A stretch of DNA of 9,379 bases, taken from the NCBI GenBank assembly GCA_024697705.1, contig JAILFF010000057.1:1-9379 (forward strand), read 5' to 3'. Of this stretch, positions 1-5,199 are shown piece by piece; position 1 is the first letter of the stretch; the number at the start of each line of letters is the position of its first letter. Both the position numbers and the translations under genes were made by a program. The notes beneath the pieces are model-generated. The model was not told where the DNA came from and did no database searches. It was given only the letters and a program-made list of their open reading frames with translations. Source of the DNA: Ruminococcus sp. GTDB lineage: Bacteria > Bacillota > Clostridia > Oscillospirales > Ruminococcaceae.

Positions 1-954
1 AGGAAGTATAAGTCATTTACCGCTGATGAAGAATGGAAGGCGTTGAAAATGGCTTCTGATTACCAAAAGGGTATAGAAGAAACGCAAACTCATAACATTA
101 CTGTTGGCAAAGCTATGAATGAGTATATCACCAATAGAGAGAATGTTATAGAACCAACAACCGTGCGCAATTACAGGTATATTGCCAAGTGTTGCTTTCG
201 CAGCATATACAACGTAAAGGTTTCTGACTTACGCACAATAGACGTGCAAAAGGTGGTCAATCTTGAAAGAGAGCGCATTAGTGCTAAATATACCAAGAAC
301 GCTTACGCTTTTTTAAAGTCAGTATTGGTGATGTATAACGCCAATATTAATTATCAGAGCATTAAAGTTCCTAAAGTATCTAAGCGAAATTCCGAGGAAC
401 TTCCGAGCTTTGAACAAGTGTTTGCAATAGTTAAGGGAACTGAATCAGAATTACCCGTATTACTTGCGGCATGGTTGTCTTTGCGCATAGGCGAGGTCAT
501 TGGATTACAATTTAAAGACGTTCAGGATAATGTCTTATTGGTCAGAAGAACTATCATTTATACGGAAGATGGCGCGAAAGTCAGAGAGGGTTGCAAGACC
601 GAATTTAGTACAAGAGAACTACAGTTGCCCTCTTATATAATGAACCTTATTAATCAGATTCCCCATTCAAGTCCATCTGACTTCATTATACCCAAAAGCC
701 GTAGGGCTGTGTATGGGAAGTTCACAAGGCTGATGGCGAAACACGGTATAAAAATGTCTTTCCATGATCTCAGACATCTTAATGCTTCTATCATGTTAAT
801 GCTCGGTATTCCTGACAAGTACGCTATGGAACGTGGTGGTTGGTCTACGGATTATATTTTGAAGTCTGTTTATCAGCAAACTTTTAGCAATGAAAGACTG
901 AGAGTTGACAAAAAAATTGACGAATATTTTAACTCCATAATCAACAAAGACTAA
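1..954 (+). CDS. Tyrosine recombinase (integrase) of an integrative element, 5' end outside window
   Basis: This is a site-specific recombinase of the phage/ICE integrase family, which inserts and excises the element at the nearby attachment site. The frame is open from base 1, so the true start lies upstream; the TTG at 43 is not a convincing start. The first ~30 codons (RKYKSFTADEE...) resemble the end of the AP2-like arm-binding domain. A SAM-like core-binding domain follows (about 100-345), then the catalytic domain. Catalytic residues visible are Arg in LRIGE (484-486), a likely Lys in the CKTEF strand, the HDLRH box (763-777) and the Tyr nucleophile in SVYQQ (871-873). The usual second His of the GH box is Trp (GGW, 841-843), a substitution seen in active members. 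Codon use is far more AT-rich than in the genes to the right, which fits horizontal transfer. The stop at 952-954 lies about 100 bases before the tRNA-like attachment site, the usual place for such a gene. Confidence 0.93.
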   Translation, partial: RKYKSFTADEEWKALKMASDYQKGIEETQTHNITVGKAMNEYITNRENVIEPTTVRNYRYIAKCCFRSIYNVKVSDLRTIDVQKVVNLERERISAKYTKNAYAFLKSVLVMYNANINYQSIKVPKVSKRNSEELPSFEQVFAIVKGTESELPVLLAAWLSLRIGEVIGLQFKDVQDNVLLVRRTIIYTEDGAKVREGCKTEFSTRELQLPSYIMNLINQIPHSSPSDFIIPKSRRAVYGKFTRLMAKHGIKMSFHDLRHLNASIMLMLGIPDKYAMERGGWSTDYILKSVYQQTFSNERLRVDKKIDEYFNSIINKD

Positions 955-970
955 CACCACTTATACCCCT

Positions 971-991
971 TGTTGCACGACCTGTTGCACG
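971..991. repeat. Two direct copies of TGTTGCACG, 12-base period
   Basis: Identical 9-base copies lie at 971-979 and 983-991, separated by ACC, between the integrase stop and the attachment site. Short direct repeats in this position are often arm-type binding sites for the integrase N-terminal domain. That role is inferred from position only. Confidence 0.5.
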
Positions 992-1052
992 CCCCTTTTT
1001 AACCTCTTTCTTACCATTGATTTTCAAGGGAAAGAGCGATGCGTGGTTAAAT

Positions 1053-1073
1053 GTTCGAGTCCGACTACCAGCT
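1053..1073 (+). other. Attachment site: displaced tRNA 3' end (attR-like)
   Basis: The segment reads as a tRNA 3' end. A universal G53 (1053) is followed by a canonical TTCRANY T-loop TTCGAGT (1054-1060), the 3' strand of the T-stem CCGAC (1061-1065), acceptor strand TACCAGC (1066-1072) and a T at the discriminator position. The bases just upstream (aaat) cannot pair with the T-stem strand and no other tRNA arms precede it. It is therefore a remnant, not a tRNA gene. Elements that insert into tRNA 3' ends leave such a copy at one junction and rebuild the tRNA at the other. The acceptor end would suit a tRNA starting GCTGGTA or GCTGGTG with no encoded CCA. tRNA-Thr is a guess. Confidence 0.72.
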
Positions 1074-1082
1074 TTCTTTTTT

Positions 1083-1124
1083 GCCCGTTCTTGCGTGTGA
1101 GTTTGCAAGGACGGGTCGTTTTTT
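1083..1124 (+). terminator. Rho-independent terminator, probably of the disrupted tRNA gene
   Basis: A 12-pair stem (1083-1094 with 1105-1116, including two G-T wobbles) has a 10-base loop and is followed by CGTTTTTT. It sits ten bases after the tRNA remnant and probably once ended the tRNA transcript. It may now end transcription coming out of the integrase. Confidence 0.8.
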
Positions 1125-1297
1125 GTATGCGGGGCGCGGAGAGATATCCTCTCTCGTGCGGCTGCTGTTATTTATGCATAAAAATCAAGCTGCTTGATTG
1201 TGCAGTCCTACAAAAACAAATTTCTTTGCAACCAAATGACGTTCCCGCGGCATTAGTATATGAAAGCTTTCAAACTTGAACGGAAGGAGGGCAGATC
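1125..1297. other. Upstream region of the sigma factor gene; contains a 17-base palindrome
   Basis: This noncoding stretch lies between the tRNA terminator and the sigma gene. It contains a perfect inverted repeat, AATCAAGC-T-GCTTGATT (1183-1199), which looks like a dimeric repressor site but could also form a 7-pair hairpin with a CTG loop. A smaller GAGAG/CTCTC hairpin is at 1139-1153. No protein-coding gene is supported here. Confidence 0.45.
1227..1256 (+). promoter_or_regulatory. Possible ECF-type promoter for the sigma operon
   Basis: TGCAACC (1227-1233) resembles the AAC-containing -35 element of ECF promoters. It is followed, after 17 bases, by CATTAG (1251-1256) as a weak -10 candidate. 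An ECF sigma gene commonly drives its own operon, which is why the match is worth noting. The -10 is poor and the call is tentative. Confidence 0.28.
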
Positions 1298-1789
1298 ATG
1301 CAGGTCATGTCGGATAACAGCGATCTTAAATTCGTTATCGGGAAATACGGCGACGCGGTCTATAACGTGATCTGCTCGCGTATCTCACGCCGTGCGGAGG
1401 CGGATGATATCTATCAGGAGGTGTTCCTGCTCTACTATACAAAGGAGCTGGATTTTCCCGATGAAGCCGCAAGGCGCTCTTGGCTCATACGGACGGCGCT
1501 GAATATGACCCGTTCGGCGAACCGCTCGTCATGGAATATCTTCCGTGACGACGGCGAGCTTGACGCCGAGACCATTCCCGATGACGTCAGGACGCCGCAG
1601 GAGCAAAGCCTGTGGAACGCCGTCCGCGGACTGCGGGACAAATACCGCCTGCCGGTCATACTTCACTATTTTAACGGAGTACCCGTGGCGGAGGCGGCTA
1701 ATATGATGGGGATAGGCGAGAACACCTTCAAATCAAGACTTATGCGCGCAAGAAAGCTCCTGAAAACGGAGCTTGAGAACTTACTTTAA
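1298..1789 (+). CDS. ECF-subfamily RNA polymerase sigma factor
   Basis: This 163-residue sigma-70 family protein has only regions 2 and 4, the size and layout of an ECF sigma factor. Region 2 spans about residues 16-79, with the core-polymerase-binding segment EADDIYQEVFLLYY (34-47) and the -10-binding part SWLIRTALNMTRS (61-73). An acidic linker (84-102) follows. Region 4 spans about 103-160 and has the helix-turn-helix VAEAANMMGIGENTFKSRL (130-148), which reads the -35. The ATG at 1298 is chosen because AAGGAGG lies seven bases upstream; the next ATG (1307) is too far from it. The following gene starts 16 bases after the stop and encodes a membrane protein with a cytoplasmic N-terminus, the standard arrangement for a sigma/anti-sigma pair. 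Its regulon is unknown; envelope stress or surface-polymer sensing is inferred from the partner. Confidence 0.93.
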   Translation: MQVMSDNSDLKFVIGKYGDAVYNVICSRISRRAEADDIYQEVFLLYYTKELDFPDEAARRSWLIRTALNMTRSANRSSWNIFRDDGELDAETIPDDVRTPQEQSLWNAVRGLRDKYRLPVILHYFNGVPVAEAANMMGIGENTFKSRLMRARKLLKTELENLL

Positions 1790-1805
1790 GAAAGGAGCGG
1801 CGGAA

Positions 1806-3875
1806 ATGCAGAACAAGGACTTAGATACAGAAAAGCTGAGACGTTCACAGCCCGTAAGGAGTGCGGAGCTTGACCGCCGTCTGCTTGAACGCGCGGAGAA
1901 GCTTTCGGAGGGCAGAAAGACTGTCGGTACGGACAGCGCCAAAACAGGTTTCTTCGTGCTTAATGCAAAGGAGGACAATACAATGGATAGAAATACTAAA
2001 ATGATCGAGGTTCGCAGCCGCAAGCCCGCAGCCTTCGCCGCAGCCGCGGCAGCGCTTGTGCTTATGGTCGGCGGAGCGGTGTACGCTTCAAATAAAAGCA
2101 CTTCCAATATCGACATCGACACGCCTGCGTCGCAGTCGGAGACCGACGAAACGCCCGCGAAAGAACCTGAAGAGGAAAAGATCTTCGTCGAGCCGAAGGA
2201 ATGGGCTAAGAGCTACCTCGAACAGAATAACGATACCTACGGATATATCAGTATCCCCGGCATCGAATACAAGGACGGCAGCAAGGTGATAGATTATCCC
2301 GTAGCAATTTCCGCAGACTTCGACTTTTATATCACTCACGCTTTCGACAAGACCGAAGCCGATGGCGGCTGTATCTGTGCCGACTATTCGGCGCTTGACG
2401 GCTCACAGCCGCAGATCGTGCAGCTTTTCGGAAGCGCTGTTAACTGTGATTTTGAATGGCTGTTAGACAACAACAAGTGGACGTTTGCTCCCGCCGAAGG
2501 AGCCGACACGTCAAAGCCCTCTTTCGCAGCGCTTCAAGTTTATACCACTATGGAGGCGCTCACACAGGCGCCGATCATCGAGTTCAAGACGGTATGGCAG
2601 GACGGCGGCGAATATGCGGTTATCGGCTGCACGCAGGTTGAGGGCGACGTTATGGGCATCGGTAAAGTGGACGATATAGAAAAATGGGCGAACATGATCC
2701 GCGAACAGTCGTATTTCGACTGCGATATTGAATGTGGCGCGGACGATGAATATCTTGTGCTGAATCTTTGGGACAATGACATGACACGTTTCAGGGTATT
2801 CGCCAAGAAGCTCGACGCGGACGACGACAAGGATAAGATAATCAAGTCCTACCGCCCGAAGGAAGGCAGCGGATATGAGGATCTCGGTGAAGAGACTGCC
2901 GATACGAACATGGTGAGTATTGAACTGCCTATCCCTGATAATATAAGAGATATGTTCTTGATCGAAGCTTATTCAGGCGACGAAGAACTTTCGGCTGACA
3001 CCTTTGCCGACGAGGACAGAAAGATATATGACAGCTTCTTTGAGGTGGGTCGCGGCGACGATCTGCCGAACAGCTTTTCGTTAGCGATTCCCGGCAAGGG
3101 ACAGCAGAAAGTCACGGTAGCCCTGATAGACCCGCTAAGCTCGGACAGCACACGCAACAGGGTTAAATATGCCGTGCTTGACGTTGATTTCGACGAGGGC
3201 AAGTATAATGTGATCGGCACGGTGAACAAGTCAGGAGCGCTCGAAATGTTCGCAAAGAATCCGCAGAACAATATTCCGATACCCTTGGCTATCCCCGATG
3301 GAACGAAGAGTATATATTTCGACACATACATGGACGGCAAGTGCGTCGATACGCTGTATGTGGAGAACCTGAGTACCGATTCGGCTGCCGTGCCGAACAA
3401 GATCGTTCTGAACAGCACGGGCAAGAAGACCGTCACCGTATACGCAAGAAAGTCCGCGGATAAGACGGGCTTTGAATACGCTTCGTTCGATGTGGATTTC
3501 GACAGCGGCAAGCTTGACTATTCCGAAAACGGCGAGGAGAAGCAGGAGGCGCTGACGGCTTACAGCGAGGGCAAGGTAAGACCCGTGTTTATCGAGATAC
3601 CCGTTCCGACAGGTTACAAAAAGACCGTGACGCTCGAAGCGTATTACGAAGACGTATACATGGGCAAAATGGAGTACACAAAGGATTCGCAAAGACCCTT
3701 CGGGCTCACGCTCGTTGAGGACGGCGTTGACAAGATAAGCGTTACCGCTGTTTTCGATGACAAGACCGTGCCCGATTATATGACGATGTACGTTGATTTC
3801 GATAACGGCACATATGAATTTACGGAGGACGGCGAGCCGAAAACAGGCTTGTTCGATCAGATGGAAGACGAATAA
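1806..3875 (+). CDS. Membrane-anchored probable anti-sigma factor with a degenerate sortase-B-like outer domain
   Basis: A 689-residue single-pass membrane protein and probable regulator of the sigma factor just upstream. Layout: cytoplasmic, charged N-terminus (1-73; helical stretch SAELDRRLLERAEKLSEG at 19-36); transmembrane helix (about 74-94, Ala-rich); acidic linker (100-125); sortase-B-like domain (127-337); then three beta-rich repeats (367-474, 480-577, 590-677) each ending in a VDFDxGxY-type motif. The sortase match runs in order: NNDTYGYISIPG, IDYPV, DFDFYITHAF, GGCICADY, IREQSYFDCDI, EYLVLNLW, RFRVFAKKL. The catalytic YGH His is Ser210 and the catalytic TLSTC Cys is Trp322; Arg328 is kept. 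It is thus very unlikely to be an active transpeptidase. The ATG at 1806 is chosen because AAAGGAG ends eight bases before it; an earlier in-frame TTG (1773) lies inside the sigma gene. Anti-sigma function is inferred from gene order and topology; no named anti-sigma domain is obvious. Confidence 0.8.
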   Translation: MQNKDLDTEKLRRSQPVRSAELDRRLLERAEKLSEGRKTVGTDSAKTGFFVLNAKEDNTMDRNTKMIEVRSRKPAAFAAAAAALVLMVGGAVYASNKSTSNIDIDTPASQSETDETPAKEPEEEKIFVEPKEWAKSYLEQNNDTYGYISIPGIEYKDGSKVIDYPVAISADFDFYITHAFDKTEADGGCICADYSALDGSQPQIVQLFGSAVNCDFEWLLDNNKWTFAPAEGADTSKPSFAALQVYTTMEALTQAPIIEFKTVWQDGGEYAVIGCTQVEGDVMGIGKVDDIEKWANMIREQSYFDCDIECGADDEYLVLNLWDNDMTRFRVFAKKLDADDDKDKIIKSYRPKEGSGYEDLGEETADTNMVSIELPIPDNIRDMFLIEAYSGDEELSADTFADEDRKIYDSFFEVGRGDDLPNSFSLAIPGKGQQKVTVALIDPLSSDSTRNRVKYAVLDVDFDEGKYNVIGTVNKSGALEMFAKNPQNNIPIPLAIPDGTKSIYFDTYMDGKCVDTLYVENLSTDSAAVPNKIVLNSTGKKTVTVYARKSADKTGFEYASFDVDFDSGKLDYSENGEEKQEALTAYSEGKVRPVFIEIPVPTGYKKTVTLEAYYEDVYMGKMEYTKDSQRPFGLTLVEDGVDKISVTAVFDDKTVPDYMTMYVDFDNGTYEFTEDGEPKTGLFDQMEDE
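1967..1985 (+). promoter_or_regulatory. Strong internal ribosome binding site with in-frame ATG
   Basis: AAAGGAGG (1967-1974) stands eight bases before an ATG at 1983 that is in frame with the anti-sigma gene (Met60). The site is at least as strong as the one at the main start. Use of it would yield a 630-residue form that keeps the membrane helix and outer domains but lacks most of the cytoplasmic part. Confidence 0.5.
2184..2816 (+). other. Pseudo-sortase (class B-like) domain, catalytic His and Cys lost
   Basis: Residues 127-337 of the anti-sigma candidate follow class B sortase order. An early (V)GWIKIPG-like strand is YGYISIPG. NYPV appears as DYPV, and NxDYLxxxF as DFDFYITHAF. GSIFMDFRN appears as GGCICADYS. 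TILYGHH appears as IVQLFGSA. DRIMTLSTC appears as DEYLVLNLW, and KRIVVVAK as TRFRVFAK. The His position is Ser and the Cys position Trp; only Arg remains. The region also has unusual CIC (189-191) and CDIEC (306-310) cysteine pairs. The fold assignment is by eye from these ordered motifs. Confidence 0.72.
2904..3836 (+). repeat. Three tandem beta-rich protein repeats in the anti-sigma candidate
   Basis: The units are about 90-108 residues each (bases 2904-3227, 3243-3536, 3573-3836). Each starts with a proline-containing strand (IELPIPD, PIPLAIPDG, FIEIPVPTG), has an aromatic strand (LIEAYS, YFDTYM, LEAYYE), then K-VTV-type strands (QKVTVAL, KTVTVYA, DKISVTA), and ends with VDFDEGKY, VDFDSGKL or VDFDNGTY. 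The pattern suggests repeated Ig-like sandwiches. The Asp-rich ending could hold calcium, but that is a guess. Confidence 0.7.
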
Positions 3876-3880
3876 CACGA

Positions 3881-3920
3881 AAGACCCGCAGGGGAGTTCT
3901 CTGCGGGTCTTGTTTGTTAT
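3881..3920 (+). terminator. Rho-independent terminator of the sigma/anti-sigma unit
   Basis: A perfect 11-pair stem (AAGACCCGCAG at 3881-3891 with 3901-3911) has a 9-base loop and is followed by a T-rich run, TGTTTGTTAT. It begins five bases after the anti-sigma stop codon and separates this unit from the next operon. Confidence 0.9.
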
Positions 3921-3952
3921 TACGGGAAATTACAGAAAAGCCGATAAGATAC

Positions 3953-3981
3953 TTGACATACGTCGGAAAATATGCTATAAT
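3953..3981 (+). promoter_or_regulatory. Near-perfect sigma-A promoter of the UPF0251/NifX-like operon
   Basis: A consensus -35 TTGACA (3953-3958) and consensus -10 TATAAT (3976-3981) are separated by 17 bases. An extended -10 TG (3973-3974) is also present. Transcription should start near 3988, giving a very short leader of about 20 bases with AAAGGAG before the ATG at 4010. A promoter this strong implies it is normally held off by a repressor. Confidence 0.88.
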
Positions 3982-3993
3982 CGACATATGTCG
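3954..3993. promoter_or_regulatory. Paired operator-like palindromes overlapping the promoter
   Basis: CGACATATGTCG (3982-3993) is a perfect 12-base palindrome at the transcription start. TGACATACGTCG (3954-3965) is a near copy overlapping the -35. The larger shared unit is GACATAYGTCGGAAA (3955-3969 and 3983-3997, one difference), repeated at 28 bases. The position suits repression, and the first gene of the operon encodes a helix-turn-helix protein, so autoregulation is the simplest reading. Confidence 0.62.
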
Positions 3994-4009
3994 GAAAGGA
4001 GATGCATTT

Positions 4010-4729
4010 ATGTCAAGACCGCAGAAATCACGCCGTATCTGCTGTTACCCCGATTACTGGAGTTTCGCACCCGATCGGGATAAGGCAAACGATACGGTCA
4101 CAATGTCGCTTGACGAGTTTGAAACGATACGTCAGATCGACTATTTCTCCAAAACGCAGGAAGAGTGTGCAAGGGAGATGAACGTGGCGCGAACGACCAT
4201 CACGGCAATATACGACGCCGCGAGAAAAAAGCTCGCGCAGGCATTGGTCGAGGGCAGACGCATCGTCATTTCGGGCGGAAACTATACTCTCGATAACACG
4301 ATCTCGGAGGAGATCGCACGGAAAGGAAGCACTATCATGAGAATAGCAGTAACATACGAAAACGGACAGATATTTCAGCATTTCGGCAGAACGGAGCAGT
4401 TCAAGCTCTACGACGTTGCCGACGGAAAGATCATCAATGAACAGGTGGTAGGCACAAACGGCGCGGGACACGGCGCTCTTGCGGGGTTCCTGAAAAACGC
4501 TCAGGCTGATGTGCTTATCTGCGGAGGAATCGGCGGCGGTGCGCAGATGGCAATGCAGGAGGCGGGAATAACTCTCTACGGAGGAAACACGGGCGGCGCG
4601 GACGAAGCGGTAATGGCGTACCTCGCGAGGGCGCTTGTTCAGAACGCGAACCCCACCTGCGATCATCACCACGAACACGAGCACGGCGAGGGTCACGCCT
4701 GCGGAGACCACGGCTGCGGTAAACACTGA
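4010..4729 (+). CDS. UPF0251 (DUF134) DNA-binding domain fused to a NifX/NifB-type cluster-binding domain
   Basis: A 239-residue two-domain protein. Residues 1-95 are a UPF0251 helix-turn-helix domain: start MSRPQKSRR, DEFETIRQIDYFSKTQEECAREM, the HTH around 48-75, and the closing VEGRRIVISGGNY typical of the family. Residues 110-212 are a dinitrogenase Fe-Mo cofactor biosynthesis-type domain: MRIAVTYENGQIFQHFGRT, FKLYDVADGKI, a GAGHGALAGFL stretch, then ADVLICGGIGGGAQ. In this family it binds metal clusters outside nitrogen fixation too. The tail (217-239) is rich in His and Cys (CDHHHEHEHGEGH, ACGDHGCGKH) and should bind metal. The start is set by AAAGGAG (3995-4001) and the UPF0251 N-terminus; an upstream in-frame start at 3914 would run through the promoter. 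The stop overlaps the next start (TGATG), so the two genes are translationally coupled. Likely role: a metal- or redox-responsive self-regulator (inferred). No nif genes are present here. Confidence 0.9.
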   Translation: MSRPQKSRRICCYPDYWSFAPDRDKANDTVTMSLDEFETIRQIDYFSKTQEECAREMNVARTTITAIYDAARKKLAQALVEGRRIVISGGNYTLDNTISEEIARKGSTIMRIAVTYENGQIFQHFGRTEQFKLYDVADGKIINEQVVGTNGAGHGALAGFLKNAQADVLICGGIGGGAQMAMQEAGITLYGGNTGGADEAVMAYLARALVQNANPTCDHHHEHEHGEGHACGDHGCGKH

Positions 4730-5193
4730 TGAAGTACGATCATATCGAAAAGGCAGCCGCCCTTTTTATGCAGGGATATAATTGTGCGCAGTCTGTTTTT
4801 GTGGCATTTTCCGATGTTACGGGCATGGACGAGGAGCTTGCAAAGCGGCTTTCTTCTTCCTTCGGCGGCGGTATGGGAAGACTGCGCGAGGTCTGCGGCA
4901 CCTGTACGGCGATGTTCATGATCGTCGGCATACTCTACGGCGAGGGAACGGAGCTTGACCACAATGTGAAGACCAAGCATTACGAGCGGATCCAGTATCT
5001 CGCGGAGGAATTCCGCAAAAAGCATGAAACGATAGTCTGCCGCGAGCTGCTTAAAGGACTTGCGGTAACAAGCACGCCCACTCCCGAAAAACGCACCGAA
5101 GAGTATTATAAGGTACGTCCGTGCGTGAAATTCGTCAGGACGGCGGCGGAGATACTCGACCGCTATATTGAAGAAGATCCGCCCGAGAGGTAA
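4729..5193 (+). CDS. C_GCAxxG_C_C family protein
   Basis: A 154-residue protein of the C_GCAxxG_C_C family, small cytoplasmic proteins with spaced conserved cysteines and a proposed redox or metal-binding role that is not well established. Family signatures seen are GYNCAQSV (Cys19), the glycine-rich SSFGGGMGRLREVCGTCTA segment (Cys56 and Cys59), IVCRELL (Cys104) and RPCVKFV (Cys132). The central segment AMFMIVGILYG is hydrophobic but is part of the family pattern, not a signal peptide. The ATG overlaps the previous stop by one base and has no good ribosome site of its own, so translation probably depends on the upstream gene. Linkage with the NifX-like and MBL-fold genes suggests a shared pathway; the substrate cannot be read from the sequence. 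Confidence 0.88.
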   Translation: MKYDHIEKAAALFMQGYNCAQSVFVAFSDVTGMDEELAKRLSSSFGGGMGRLREVCGTCTAMFMIVGILYGEGTELDHNVKTKHYERIQYLAEEFRKKHETIVCRELLKGLAVTSTPTPEKRTEEYYKVRPCVKFVRTAAEILDRYIEEDPPER

Positions 5194-5199
5194 GCGCCC

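Noticed and set aside
841..843. Inactive integrase because the second catalytic His is Trp
   Set aside because: Trp at this position is tolerated in active tyrosine recombinases, and all other catalytic residues are present.
1041..1075. Complete tRNA gene
   Set aside because: Only the T-loop, 3' T-stem and acceptor strand are present. The 5' T-stem strand does not pair and no D or anticodon arm precedes it.
1043..1279. 78-codon open frame running across the attachment site and terminator
   Set aside because: It has no ribosome binding site, crosses a tRNA remnant and a terminator hairpin, and its predicted protein has no domain-like pattern.
3914..4009. Upstream in-frame start for the UPF0251/NifX-like gene
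   Set aside because: It would place coding sequence across the consensus promoter and operators, and the family N-terminus MSRPQKSRR begins at 4010 behind a good ribosome site.
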